A stretch of 64,000 nucleotides of DNA from Hydrogenophaga sp. (GTDB lineage Bacteria; Pseudomonadota; Gammaproteobacteria; Burkholderiales; Burkholderiaceae_C): contig NZ_JAOASO010000168.1 of NCBI RefSeq assembly GCF_030158645.1, positions 33,695 to 97,694 of the forward strand. Direction: 5' to 3'. Both the position numbers and the translations under genes were made by a program. This document shows positions 47,280 through 56,991 of this stretch, piece by piece. The notes beneath the pieces were generated by a model. It worked only from the letters and a program-made list of their open reading frames with translations, searched no databases and had not been told where the DNA came from. The first letter of the stretch is position 1, and the number at the start of each line of letters is the position of its first letter.

Positions 47280-48173
47280 TCAGCGCTTGGGCAGATAGCC
47301 GATCGGGTCGACCGGTTTGCCCATGCGGCGCACCTCGAAGTGCAGCTTCACCCGGTCGGTGTCGCTGCTGCCCATCTCGGCGATCTTCTGGCCCTGGCGC
47401 ACGGCCTGGTCTTCGCGCACCAGCAAGGCCTGGTTGTGGGCGTAGGCGGTGAGGTAGGTGTTGTTGTGCTTGAGGATGATGAGGTTGCCGTAACCGCGCA
47501 GGCCGGCGCCAGCGTAGACCACGCGGCCATCGGCGGCGGCCACCACCGGGTCGCCGATCTTGCCGGCGATGGACACGCCTTTGTTGGTGGTTTCGTCGAA
47601 GCTGGACACCACTGTGCCCTGAGCCGGCCACACGAAATTGAGCTCGTCAGCGCCAGCCGACGCAGGCGCCTGCGCGGGCGCCGGTGCAGGAATGGGCGCA
47701 GCGGCGGGTGCCACGGGCGCGGTGTCGGTGAGGGGGCGCGACACCACGCCAGTCGGGTTCACCGGGTTGCTGGACACGCCGGTGGCCGGTGCCGCCTGGG
47801 CCACCACAGGAGCGGGCGGCTGAACGCGCAGCACCTGGCCGATTTCGATGGCATTGGCGTTCGACAAATTGTTCCAGGCCTGCAGATCGCGCCAGTTCTG
47901 GCCGCTGTCCAAGGCAATGCGGTAGAGGGTGTCGCCGGCCTTCACCGTGTAGTAGCCGGGCTTGCCGGCGTTCTCGGCGCCGGGCAGCGCCACGGCGGCA
48001 TCTGGCCGGGCCATGCCGCGGTCTTCCACCGGGGCGGGGCCGGACACGCGGCGGGTCGAACAACCGGCCGTGATCAGCACGACCGCCGCCACCGCAGCAA
48101 CAGCAGCCACCTGCCAAGGGGAACGGCGCTGTTCACGGGGCACGGTCGGTGCCAGGGGATGACGCATGTACAT
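47280..48173 (-). CDS. nlpD: NlpD-type lipoprotein (LysM + degenerate M23 peptidase)
   Basis: 297 residues. A basic N-terminus and hydrophobic helix end in the lipobox ITAGC (C38). A LysM domain (about 74-118, YYTVKAGDTLYRIALDSG) binds peptidoglycan, then a Pro/Ala-rich linker and an M23 (LytM) domain. The zinc motif is degraded: the HxxxD position reads NKGVSI and the HxH position reads KLH, so this is an NlpD-like activator of an amidase rather than an active endopeptidase. The ATG at 48171-48173 has GGGAG upstream. Confidence 0.9.
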   Translation of the reverse strand: MYMRHPLAPTVPREQRRSPWQVAAVAAVAAVVLITAGCSTRRVSGPAPVEDRGMARPDAAVALPGAENAGKPGYYTVKAGDTLYRIALDSGQNWRDLQAWNNLSNANAIEIGQVLRVQPPAPVVAQAAPATGVSSNPVNPTGVVSRPLTDTAPVAPAAAPIPAPAPAQAPASAGADELNFVWPAQGTVVSSFDETTNKGVSIAGKIGDPVVAAADGRVVYAGAGLRGYGNLIILKHNNTYLTAYAHNQALLVREDQAVRQGQKIAEMGSSDTDRVKLHFEVRRMGKPVDPIGYLPKR

Positions 48174-48258
48174 GAAAACTCCCAACCTGTGGACGGGGCA
48201 AGCCTTGCGGCGGCCCCGATGGATAAAACGCCCCGCTGCCCACGGCAGAGGGGAAAAC

Positions 48259-49086
48259 TCATGCGATACCCGATTTTAGAGGCACAAAAAACACGGCCTC
48301 CAGCTCGGTGCGGACGATGCCGGTGGCGGTTTTGTCCACCACCACCAGGTTTTGCTGGCCCGCTGCGGTGACCGCGGGCGCCACCAACCGGCCGCCCACG
48401 GCGAGCTGGTCGATCCAGGCCTGGGGAATGTCGTTGCCACCGGCGGCGGCAATGATGGCGGCATAAGGAGCACCTTTGGCGTACCCCACCATGCCGTCGC
48501 CGAACAGCAAGTGGAGATTGGAGATGCGAAAGGCTCGAAGGTTCTCGCGCGCCTTTTCGTGCAGTCCGCGCAGGCGTTCGATGCTGTAGACCTCGCGCGC
48601 CACATGGGCCAGCACCGCCGCCTGGTAGCCGCAGCCGGTGCCGATTTCGAGCACGCGGCCGAGCTTGCCCGCCTGGCTGGCGCACAGCAGTTCGATCATG
48701 CGGGCCACCACGCCGGGCTTGGAGATGGTCTGGCCCAGGCCGATCGGCAGGCTGGTGTCTTCGTACGCCTGGTTCACCAGCGCGGAGTCCACGAACCGGT
48801 GCCGCTCCACCGCCTGCAAGGCCGCAAGCACGCCGGTGTGGCTCACGCCCTGCGCCTGGATCTTGCGCACCATGGCCGCGCGCACGGCCGACGAGTCCAT
48901 GCCCACGCCGCTGGCCGCCACGGTCCGCACGGGCGCCGCGGTTTTGATCGCCGGTCGCGGTACCGGTTGGACCGCAGACAGCGCGGGTTGGGACACACGC
49001 GCCACCGTCTGGCGCAACGCGGGCGGCGGGCTCGAAACCGGCAGCCGCGCCGGGAACGTGGGGCGGGCCTTGCCGCCGTCTTTCAA
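48259..49086 (-). CDS. pcm: Protein-L-isoaspartate O-methyltransferase
   Basis: Repairs isoaspartyl damage by methylating the abnormal residue with SAM. It has 275 residues. A disordered Pro/Ala/Arg-rich N-terminus of about 70 residues precedes the catalytic domain: [32 protein letters not shown] and SAM motif [17 protein letters not shown]. The start is a TTG (49084-49086) with GGAG upstream that overlaps the surE stop as TTGA, so it is coupled to surE. ATGs lie only well inside (e.g. MDSSAV). Confidence 0.92.
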   Translation of the reverse strand: MKDGGKARPTFPARLPVSSPPPALRQTVARVSQPALSAVQPVPRPAIKTAAPVRTVAASGVGMDSSAVRAAMVRKIQAQGVSHTGVLAALQAVERHRFVDSALVNQAYEDTSLPIGLGQTISKPGVVARMIELLCASQAGKLGRVLEIGTGCGYQAAVLAHVAREVYSIERLRGLHEKARENLRAFRISNLHLLFGDGMVGYAKGAPYAAIIAAAGGNDIPQAWIDQLAVGGRLVAPAVTAAGQQNLVVVDKTATGIVRTELEAVFFVPLKSGIA

Positions 49087-49883
49087 GAGCCTGCTCCCCC
49101 GGCGACAAGGGCCTCGGGCGGCGCCGACAGGCTGGCGGCGGTCGGTGCCCAATAGGCCAGGCGCTCGTGGTCGGTGAGGTCCACCTTCAGCGGCGTGATG
49201 GTGGCGTAGCCCTGCACGGCGGCATGGAAATCGGTGCCATCGGCGTCGTCCTTGGCCTTGCCGGCGCTGCCGATCCAGTACATGGTGTCGCCGCGGGGGT
49301 TGGTCTGCGAGATCACCTGCTCGGCGGCGTGGCGACGACCCAGGCGCGCGACCTTGAAGCCCTTGATGTCGGCGATGGGCCGGTTCGGGATGTTCACGTT
49401 GAGCAGCCAGGGGTCGGCGGGCGATCCGCTTTTCAAGGACGGCAACAACTGCGACACCAGGCGCGCGGCCACCTGGCCCGCATCTTCGAGGTGCCCCCAG
49501 CCCTTTTCGGTCTGCGAGAACGCAATGGCCGGGATGCCGAAGAGGTAGCCCTCCATGGCCGCACCCACGGTGCCGGAGTAAATGGTGTCGTCGCCCATGT
49601 TGGCGCCGTTGTTGATGCCCGAGACCACCAGGTCGGGCCGGTAGCCCAGCAGTCCGGTGAGGGCGATGTGCACACAGTCGGCCGGTGTGCCGTTGACGTA
49701 GCGAAAGCCGTTGTGCGCGGTGTGCACGTACAGCGGGGAGTGCAAGGTCAGCGCATTGGATTTGGCGCTGTTGTTGTGCTCGGGCGCCACCACCTCCACC
49801 TCAGCCAGCCCCTTGAGGGCTTCGTACAGCGCCACGAGACCGGGCGCCTGGTAACCATCGTCGTTGGAGATGAGAATTTTCAT
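49083..49883 (-). CDS. surE: 5'/3'-nucleotidase SurE
   Basis: Nucleoside monophosphate phosphatase of stationary-phase survival. It has 266 residues (family about 250). The N-terminus [15 protein letters not shown] carries the metal-binding D8/D9, with [11 protein letters not shown] and [20 protein letters not shown] as further active-site motifs. The ATG is at 49881-49883. First gene of the surE-pcm-nlpD set. Confidence 0.96.
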   Translation of the reverse strand: MKILISNDDGYQAPGLVALYEALKGLAEVEVVAPEHNNSAKSNALTLHSPLYVHTAHNGFRYVNGTPADCVHIALTGLLGYRPDLVVSGINNGANMGDDTIYSGTVGAAMEGYLFGIPAIAFSQTEKGWGHLEDAGQVAARLVSQLLPSLKSGSPADPWLLNVNIPNRPIADIKGFKVARLGRRHAAEQVISQTNPRGDTMYWIGSAGKAKDDADGTDFHAAVQGYATITPLKVDLTDHERLAYWAPTAASLSAPPEALVAGGAGS

Positions 49884-50006
49884 CGCCCGATTTTAGGTGG
49901 CTTCTCTTTGGTCACGCTTGAGACAGACAACGGGCTTACCCGCTGCAACGGGGGGCGCCGCCCTGCCTATCATGACCCGATTCATCCCAACAACCGAGGA
50001 GACGGC

Positions 50007-50993
50007 ATGCACGCCTGGCTTTGTGAAAACCCCGTGGGCGTTGACGCCCTGACCTGGAAAGAACTGCCCACGCCCGAGCCCAAGGCCGGCGAGGTGCTGA
50101 TCGAGATTCAGGCCGCGAGCCTGAACTTTCCCGACCTGCTGATCGTGCAGAACAAGTACCAGATGAAGCCACCCCTGCCCTTTGTGCCGGGTTCCGAATA
50201 CGCGGGCGTGGTGCGCGCGGTGGGCGACGGCGTGAAGCACCTGCAGGTGGGCCAGAGCGTGGCGTGCCTCAGCGGCACCGGCGGCTTCGGCACGCACACG
50301 ATCGCTCCCGCCGCGCTGTGCATGCCGCTGCCGGCCGGGTTCCCGGCGGTGGATGCGGCAGCCTTCATCATGATCTACGCCACCTCCTGGCACGCGCTCA
50401 TGGACCGTGCGGCGCTCAAGCCGGGCGAGACCGTTCTGATCCTCGGCGCGGCCGGCGGCGTGGGCACGGCGGCGATCCAGATCGCCAAGGCGGCCGGTGC
50501 GCGCGTGATCGCCGCCGCCTCCAGCGACGAGAAATGCGAACTCTGCAAACAGCTCGGCGCCGACGCCACCATCAACTACAGCGTGCACACACCCAAGGAG
50601 GGCTTGCGCGACGCGATCAAACAACTCACCGACGGCAAGGGCCCGGACGTGATCTACGACCCGGTGGGCGGTGACTTCGCCGAGCCCGCGTTCCGCTCCA
50701 TCGCCTGGCGCGGGCGTTACCTCGTGGTGGGTTTTGCCAGCGGCCCCATTCCGGCGCTGCCGCTGAACCTCACCCTGCTCAAGGGCGCGAGCATCGTGGG
50801 CGTGTTCTGGGGCGACTTCGCGCGCCGCGAGCCCAAGGCCAACGCGGAGATGATGCAGGCCCTGGCCGTGATGTACGCCCAGGGCCAGGTGAAACCGGTG
50901 ATCGATCAGACCCTGCCCATGAGCGAGTTGCACAAGGCTTACGCCATCATGGGATCGCGCTCGGTCAAGGGTAAGCTCGTGATGGTCAATTGA
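50007..50993 (+). CDS. Zinc-free NADPH:quinone oxidoreductase (QOR/MDR family)
   Basis: 328-residue medium-chain dehydrogenase/reductase of the quinone oxidoreductase type. GroES-like N-terminal domain (LNFPDLLIVQNKYQMKPPLP, FVPGSEYAGVVRAVG) and Rossmann domain with the NADPH motif LGAAGGVGTAAIQIAKAAG. No catalytic zinc Cys/His set is present. It reduces quinones or related enones; the substrate is not known. Divergent from surE, with GAGGAG before the ATG at 50007; the kinase gene follows after 16 bases. Confidence 0.93.
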   Translation: MHAWLCENPVGVDALTWKELPTPEPKAGEVLIEIQAASLNFPDLLIVQNKYQMKPPLPFVPGSEYAGVVRAVGDGVKHLQVGQSVACLSGTGGFGTHTIAPAALCMPLPAGFPAVDAAAFIMIYATSWHALMDRAALKPGETVLILGAAGGVGTAAIQIAKAAGARVIAAASSDEKCELCKQLGADATINYSVHTPKEGLRDAIKQLTDGKGPDVIYDPVGGDFAEPAFRSIAWRGRYLVVGFASGPIPALPLNLTLLKGASIVGVFWGDFARREPKANAEMMQALAVMYAQGQVKPVIDQTLPMSELHKAYAIMGSRSVKGKLVMVN

Positions 50994-51009
50994 ACCCCAC
51001 CGGAGCCAT

Positions 51010-53409
51010 GTGAACGCAAACCCGCCCACCGGCCGACCCGCCCACCCCAAGTACCTGGGCCGGTACGAGCTGCGCCAGGTGCTGGGCAAGGGCTTGCATG
51101 CCACGGTCTGGCTGGCGCACGACCCGCGGCTGGACCGGCTGGTTGCCATCAAGGTGATGCAGGCGGTGCGTCCGGGCGCCAGTGCCGCCATGGAGCCCTG
51201 GTTGCGCGAAGCGCGCCATGTGGCCCGGCTCTCGCACCCCCACATTGCCACCCTGTTTGAAGCCGATGTGATCGACGGCCAACCCTCGCTGGTGTTCGAG
51301 TACGTGGCGGGCCAGACGCTGGCGGGGCACCTGCTTCAGAACGGCGCGATGCCCGCCGCGGATGCCGTGGCCCTGATGCTGAAAGTGCTGGATGCGCTCC
51401 AGGTGGCGCACGCCGCCGGGCTGGTGCACCGCGACCTCAAGCCCTCGAACATCCTGCTCGATCGCCAACTGGGCCCCAAGGTGACCGACTTCGGCATCGC
51501 CGCGCCCATGGGCACATCCGACACCAGCACGGTGCAAGGCACGCCGGGCTACCTGTCCCCCGAGGCCGCCACCGGACAAGCCGCCACGGCCACCAGCGAC
51601 GTGTTCAGCGCCGCGCTCGTGCTCGCCGAGATGCTGTTCGGCCAACCGCTGGTCGATGGGCGCGACACCTACCGCGCCATCTACCGGGTCACCCACGAAG
51701 ACCTCGCACTCCCGCCCGGCAGCGTTCACGACGTTGACGATGCGTTGCGCACGCTGCTGATGCGCGCCCTCGCACGTGATGCACGGCGCCGCATCGCCAG
51801 CGCAGAAGCCTTCGCGCAAGCGCTGCGCGACTGGCAAGGGCTACAGCAGGAGAGCAGCCACAACTCAGAGCCCCAAGGCAGCCACGCCACGCTGGGCTTT
51901 CTGCTGCGGCGCATGCGCCACAAGAGCGATTTCCCCGCCATGTCCGAATCCATCGGGCGCGTGCAGAGCATGGCCTCCTCGGAAAACGAGAGCCTGAACG
52001 CGCTGACCAGCGAAATCCTCAAGGACGTGGCGCTGACCAACAAACTGCTGCGCCTGGTGAACACGCCACAGTTCGCGCACGCCGGCGGCGGCGGCATCAG
52101 CACGGTGTCGCGCGCGGTGAGTCTCATCGGCTTCGTGGGCATCCGCAACATCGCCATGAGCCTGGTCCTGCTCGAGCACATGCAGAACAAAGCGCACGCC
52201 CACCTGCTCCAGGTCGAGTTCCTTCGCGCGCTGCTGGCCGGCTCGCTGGCCAGCGATCTGTGCGCCCTCTCGCGCGAAGGCGAGGAGGTGTTCATCGGCT
52301 CGCTGTTTCAAAACCTGGGCCGCCTGCTCACCGAGTTTTACTTTCCCGAAGAGGCGCAGGAGATGCGCAAAGGCGTGGCGGCCGGCAAGAGCGAAGACGT
52401 GGCGGCCCTGGGCGTGCTGGGCATGACCTGCGAAGACCTGGGCCTGGGTGTGGCCCGCGTGTGGGACCTCCCCGCCAGCATTCAGCGGCTGATGCGAAGG
52501 CCCGCAGGCAACCCACCATCGCGCCCGCCCGCCGACGCCGAAGAGCGCCTGCGCTGGCTGTGCCTGGCGTCCAACGACATGGCGGATGCCTTCCTGCACA
52601 AGGAAGGCGATGCGCTCGCGCGCGAACTCGCTCGGCTGTCGGCGCGCTATGCCAACGGCCTGGGGCTGGAGGGGAAACACATCCAGACGGTGGCGCTGGC
52701 CGCACGCGAAAAACTCGCGCAGACGGCAGAAGCGCTGGGTGTGCAGGTGGCTGGTGACTCGCCCGCGGCCCGGCTGCTCAGACCCGCAGCCATCAAGGTG
52801 CTGCCCGCCGACTCCTTGCAGCCGCTGGAACTGACGGCGCAGGCCGCACCCGACTCTCCACACGACCTGCCGACCGTCGCATTGCCGCGCGTGGTGTCGG
52901 CCGACTTGCTGGCCACCGGCATCCAGGACATCACCAACGCCATGGTCGAAGACTTCGAACTCAACGACGTGCTGCGCATGGTGCTGGAGACCATGTACCG
53001 TGCGCTGGGCTTTCGCCGGGTGCTGCTCTGCCTGCGCGATCCAGCCTCGCACAGCCTCACGGGCCGGTTTGGCCTGGGTGACGACGCCGCCGCGGTGGCC
53101 CAACTGTTCCGCGTGCCGCTCAAAGACGCGCAAGACCTTTTCGGCATGGTCTGCAACAAAGGCCTGGACACGTTGATCCGCGATGCCAGCGTGCCCAATG
53201 TGGCGCAGAAGCTGCCCCTCTGGTTCCGCAGCCACATCAACGCACCGGCTTTTCTGCTGCTGCCCCTGCAGCTCAAGGGCAGCACCTTCGGACTCATTTA
53301 CGCCGACAAGGCCAAGGCTTCCGACATCGCGCTCGACGAAAAGGAGCTCGCTCTGCTCAAGACACTGCGCAACCAGGCGGTGATGGCGTTTCGGCAGTCC
53401 CGGCCCTGA
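51010..53409 (+). CDS. Serine/threonine kinase - HDOD - GAF fusion protein
   Basis: 799 residues. A Hanks-type kinase (about 18-275) has GKGLHATVWLA as P-loop (the third Gly is replaced), K48 in VAIKV, D142 in HRDLKPSN and D160 in VTDFGIA. An HDOD domain (about 300-500) follows, with LTNKLLRLVNTPQFA and SLIGFVGIRNIAMSL. A linker region leads to a C-terminal GAF domain (about 630-795). HDOD domains resemble HD phosphohydrolases without their metal motif and act in signalling. The GTG at 51010 is the start; an ATG at 51008 is immediately followed by TGA. No membrane segment, so it is cytoplasmic. Its targets are unknown. Confidence 0.9.
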   Translation: MNANPPTGRPAHPKYLGRYELRQVLGKGLHATVWLAHDPRLDRLVAIKVMQAVRPGASAAMEPWLREARHVARLSHPHIATLFEADVIDGQPSLVFEYVAGQTLAGHLLQNGAMPAADAVALMLKVLDALQVAHAAGLVHRDLKPSNILLDRQLGPKVTDFGIAAPMGTSDTSTVQGTPGYLSPEAATGQAATATSDVFSAALVLAEMLFGQPLVDGRDTYRAIYRVTHEDLALPPGSVHDVDDALRTLLMRALARDARRRIASAEAFAQALRDWQGLQQESSHNSEPQGSHATLGFLLRRMRHKSDFPAMSESIGRVQSMASSENESLNALTSEILKDVALTNKLLRLVNTPQFAHAGGGGISTVSRAVSLIGFVGIRNIAMSLVLLEHMQNKAHAHLLQVEFLRALLAGSLASDLCALSREGEEVFIGSLFQNLGRLLTEFYFPEEAQEMRKGVAAGKSEDVAALGVLGMTCEDLGLGVARVWDLPASIQRLMRRPAGNPPSRPPADAEERLRWLCLASNDMADAFLHKEGDALARELARLSARYANGLGLEGKHIQTVALAAREKLAQTAEALGVQVAGDSPAARLLRPAAIKVLPADSLQPLELTAQAAPDSPHDLPTVALPRVVSADLLATGIQDITNAMVEDFELNDVLRMVLETMYRALGFRRVLLCLRDPASHSLTGRFGLGDDAAAVAQLFRVPLKDAQDLFGMVCNKGLDTLIRDASVPNVAQKLPLWFRSHINAPAFLLLPLQLKGSTFGLIYADKAKASDIALDEKELALLKTLRNQAVMAFRQSRP

Positions 53410-53437
53410 ATCAACCGGCGACACAACAACGCCCAAC

Positions 53438-53473
53438 AAAAAAGGCCTCGAAACCGGAGTTTCGAGGCCTTTT
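53438..53473. terminator. Bidirectional terminator between the kinase and RNA-binding protein genes
   Basis: A 15-bp stem with arms AAAAGGCCTCGAAAC and GTTTCGAGGCCTTTT, A/T runs on both sides. It serves the kinase gene (plus) and the convergent RNA-binding protein gene (minus). Confidence 0.93.
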
Positions 53474-53515
53474 GGCTTGGCTCAGCGCGGGGCTGAGACA
53501 GCAACGTTCGAGGGC

Positions 53516-53878
<363 letters not shown>

Positions 53879-54129
53879 GGGGACTCCTCAAAAAACACAT
53901 AAAACAAAAGCGATGGGGTCCCGAAAGCACAACAAATCCAAGAAGTACCGCCGTAGCGCGCGAAACTGACCGATCACCCAGCTTGCGCGACTGTTCACCA
54001 ATCGCGCACGCCCATTATGCGCCATGCGGGGGCAGATTCCCATCAAAGGGCAAACCCGATGGCATTGCCATCAAGAAATTGCCGCCCTTGCCGCCTGCTG
54101 CCCACTGGAGGATCACGCGGTCACGCGCC

Positions 54130-54567
54130 TCAGAAGCACGGGTTGGGCTGCACGTGAGGCTCGGAGATGCCCTCATCCCGAGCCAACAGGCCGGTCACCA
54201 TCGCCGGGGTCAATGGCTTGACGAGGTAATGACGGATGAGATCGATCGAACCGGCCGTGGCCTTGTCCACCGACCAGGCCGACGAGGTCAGGATGTGGAG
54301 TTGCAGCTCCGCGCGCGGCCGCAGCCCGGCGCTGAGTGCGCGTGCCACGGCAAAGCCGTTCATGCCCGGCATGTTGATGTCGAGGAAGACCATGGTCGGC
54401 ACAGCGATCTGGTCTTGCAGGAGAAACTGAAGCGCCCGCTCGCCGCTCTCGAAGATCAGGATCTCGCCAGCAAAGCCGGACTTGCGCAGCGCGATCTCGT
54501 GGAAGAAGTTGTCGTTTTCGCTGTCGTCGACCAGGACGACACGCTGCACGTTGCCCTGTGTGTTCAT
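54130..54567 (-). CDS. Receiver-only response regulator (first of two paralogues)
   Basis: 145-residue CheY/Rcp1-type receiver. The acidic pocket DD is at 14/15 and phospho-acceptor D63 lies in FLDINMPGMNG, with Lys in HYLVKPLTP. The RKSGFAGEILIFESGERAL stretch is nearly identical in the second receiver at 56255-56650. The ATG overlaps the kinase stop (ATGA), so it is co-translated with the kinase and is a likely phosphate target. Confidence 0.93.
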   Translation of the reverse strand: MNTQGNVQRVVLVDDSENDNFFHEIALRKSGFAGEILIFESGERALQFLLQDQIAVPTMVFLDINMPGMNGFAVARALSAGLRPRAELQLHILTSSAWSVDKATAGSIDLIRHYLVKPLTPAMVTGLLARDEGISEPHVQPNPCF

Positions 54568-56231
54568 GCGGAAGGTCCGGCGATGGTCGGTCCGGGGGCC
54601 CGTGCCTGTCCAGGCAGGATCACGGCGTAAGCATTGCTGCCGTCGGACTTGAGCTCGATCTGCAGTTCCCCCTGATGCAGATCGATGATGTGGGAGGCAA
54701 TCGACAGACCCAGCCCCAGCTCGCGCACATCGTTCATGGCGCGCTGGCGCGCCCGGCGGGCAGATGCGGGCGTGCGGGCGCCGGCAGGCGCGTCGGCCGG
54801 AGCCACTGCCCGGTCCACGCGCTGTGAGGTGATGTCCACCCGGTGGGTGAACAGCTCCTCCGTGGAACGGATGGTCACCCGAAGATCACCCGCCGCATCC
54901 TCGCGCTTCGCCGAGCCGAGCAGGCTTTCCAGAATGCTCCGGATGGCCAGGCTCAGGAGCGGTGCGTCGGCGCGGAGCGTGCCCGAGACAAGCAGGTCCA
55001 CCTCCACGCCCCGGGCGCCCCGTTCGGCCTGGATTTCTGCAACGGCTTTGGCGTAGATGCCCTGGGCCAGGTGCGCCTGCATCCGCATGTCGCTGGTGTC
55101 AACCTCGCTGTAGAGGCGCAGGTCTTCGAGCACCCGGGCCAACTTGGCACTGGCCTCCTGCGCAATGCGCAGGCATCGAAGCTCCAGCGGATCGCCGCGC
55201 ATCGCGGCGGCCTCTTCCAGCAAACGCGTGGCGTTGGTGATGGCGTTGACCGGTTCCTTGAGATCGTGCGAAACGCTGTAGACGTACTTGCGGTTGGCCA
55301 GGCGCTTGGCCTGCAGTTCCCTGACCGCCTCGTCCAGTTGCCGTTCGCTCTGCTTGCGCAGGGTGATGTCGCGCGCACGCTCGACCACCCCGTGCACCAC
55401 GCCACCGTCGCGCGCGGGGATGTGCGTGACCTCCAGGAAACGCGTGCCCATGCCGGGAAACTCGGCCTCCAGCTCGAACTGCGACTCGTGCCCGGCCAAG
55501 GCCTGGTTGATGCTGGGTTTGAACAGGGCCCGGTAGCTGGTGCGGTCGATCAGGTCCTGCACACGCGTGCCCACGATGGCCTGCGGCGCGCGCAACCAGT
55601 AGCGCTGAAACGCCGGGTTGACAAAGAGGTAGCAATGCTCGCGGTCGATGAAGGCAGCCATGTCGCGGCCCTCGTTGAGCACGTCGCGCACGATCTGCTG
55701 TCCCTTGACGATCTGCTGCACCATGACCTCGGACTGGTCGCGGCGATGGCGCTCGTGCTCGATGAGCTGCATGGCGAGATCGGCCAGGTGCTTGAGCATG
55801 CCCAGCTGCCGGTCATCGAGCTCGCGCGGCACGCTGTCCAGCACGCACACGGTGCCCAACGCCGCCCCACTGGAAGTCACGATGGGCGCACCGGCATAAA
55901 ACACCAGTTCGCCGTTGCGCACCATGGCGAAGGCCTGAAAGCGCGCATCACCATGGGCGTTGTTGACCACCATCACCTCGTTCGGCGACAGGATGGCATG
56001 GGCACAGAACGACTCGTCGCGCGAGGTCTGCGTCACCTCCAGGCCTTGGCGGGCTTTGAACCACTGCCGGTCGGAGTCGACCAGCGAGATCAGTGCGATG
56101 GGGGTGCCGCAGATCCCCGCGGCCAGCGCGGTGATGCGGTCGAACGCCTTTTGCGGCAAGGTGTCCAGCACCTGCAGGCGGCGCAACGTCGCCAGCCGAT
56201 GGATTTCATTGTCCGGGGTCGGATGGGGCAT
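54564..56231 (-). CDS. GAF-PAS sensor histidine kinase
   Basis: 555 residues without membrane helices. An N-terminal GAF domain (about 15-170; the SLVDSDRQWFKARQGLEVTQ motif is typical of phytochrome-like kinases), a PAS domain (about 195-310) with a PAC segment, then a kinase core with H322 in VYSVSHDLKEPVNAI. The ATPase domain is partly atypical: it has ELGLGLSIASHIIDLHQGEL as G box, but the N box is weak. It is flanked by two receivers, upstream (56255) and downstream (54130), suggesting a two-output relay. The start is the ATG at 56229-56231; its ribosome site is weak. Confidence 0.88.
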   Translation of the reverse strand: MPHPTPDNEIHRLATLRRLQVLDTLPQKAFDRITALAAGICGTPIALISLVDSDRQWFKARQGLEVTQTSRDESFCAHAILSPNEVMVVNNAHGDARFQAFAMVRNGELVFYAGAPIVTSSGAALGTVCVLDSVPRELDDRQLGMLKHLADLAMQLIEHERHRRDQSEVMVQQIVKGQQIVRDVLNEGRDMAAFIDREHCYLFVNPAFQRYWLRAPQAIVGTRVQDLIDRTSYRALFKPSINQALAGHESQFELEAEFPGMGTRFLEVTHIPARDGGVVHGVVERARDITLRKQSERQLDEAVRELQAKRLANRKYVYSVSHDLKEPVNAITNATRLLEEAAAMRGDPLELRCLRIAQEASAKLARVLEDLRLYSEVDTSDMRMQAHLAQGIYAKAVAEIQAERGARGVEVDLLVSGTLRADAPLLSLAIRSILESLLGSAKREDAAGDLRVTIRSTEELFTHRVDITSQRVDRAVAPADAPAGARTPASARRARQRAMNDVRELGLGLSIASHIIDLHQGELQIELKSDGSNAYAVILPGQARAPGPTIAGPSA

Positions 56232-56254
56232 GCTTTCGAGGGGGTGCAAAGCGT

Positions 56255-56650
56255 TCAGGGCCCGGCCATCAGGGCGGCAGCGGTCTCGCGCGTCAGCGGC
56301 TTGGCCAGGTAGCCCTGAATGCGGCCGATGGAGTCGGCGGTGGCCCGGTCCACGGACCACGACGAGGAGGTCAGCATGTGCAGCTGCAACGGCACACCGG
56401 GATCCAGCTGTTGGTCCAGCGCACGGGCCAGCTCGAAGCCGCCCATCCCGGCCATGTTGATGTCCATGAGGACCAGGGTGGGCACGCTGACACGGTCCTG
56501 CAGCAGGAACTCGAGCGCATCCTCACCCTTGTCGTAGATCTTGATCTCGCCGGCGAAGCCACTCTTGCGCAGAGCAAGGTCGTGAAAGAAGTTGTCGTGC
56601 TCGCTGTCGTCCACGAGGATGACGCGTTGGGTGGGGATGTCGTGTTTCAT
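56255..56650 (-). CDS. Receiver-only response regulator (second paralogue)
   Basis: 131 residues, closely similar to the receiver at 54130-54567: VILVDDSEHDNFFHDLALRK, D63 in LMDINMAGMG, and GYLAKPLT. The ATG at 56648-56650 gives the same N-terminal length as its paralogue; an ATG at 56729 is possible. It ends 23 bases before the kinase gene. The pair likely arose by duplication. Confidence 0.88.
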   Translation of the reverse strand: MKHDIPTQRVILVDDSEHDNFFHDLALRKSGFAGEIKIYDKGEDALEFLLQDRVSVPTLVLMDINMAGMGGFELARALDQQLDPGVPLQLHMLTSSSWSVDRATADSIGRIQGYLAKPLTRETAAALMAGP

Positions 56651-56991
56651 GGTGAGGCTTTTGGCCGGTGGAACGGCGGGCCCTGGTGGGGCTTCGCCGG
56701 GATCGGGCAACATCGAAGGACGGGTATTCATCGAATCAATGTAGGCAGCGGGAAGTGCGCTGGCGATGTCTTATGACATGACCACAGCCGCAATGGTTCA
56801 ACCCAACGTGCCATGGATCACGTTGAGCACGCCAGGTGGCAGGGGTTGAGCCACCTTTTTCAGCAGCAAGTGGCGGTTGAGGGGCCCGGCGGTGACGGGC
56901 CAAGGCAGCGGTGTTCAGCGGCGAGATGCGCCGATGGTCCTGGTCAAACGCCCCTGCGGGCTCGACGTTGGCCTCCAGCCGCCGCCGGCGC
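56651..56991. other. Intergenic region with palindrome and orphan terminator
   Basis: 341 bases with no ORF I can support. AACGTG-N8-CACGTT (56805-56824) is an inverted repeat. At 56834-56860, stem AGGTGGC/GCCACCT followed by TTTTT is a plus-strand intrinsic terminator although genes on both sides are on the minus strand. A small plus-strand RNA ending here would explain both. Confidence 0.4.

Noticed and set aside
47280..48173. Active M23 endopeptidase
   Set aside because: Key zinc ligands are replaced (NKGVSI and KLH), so it fits the NlpD activator type.
44469..48371. 1300-codon plus-strand open frame
   Set aside because: It lies opposite rlmD, the exonuclease and nlpD and over the lipoprotein gene in another frame. 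The translation has no family signature.
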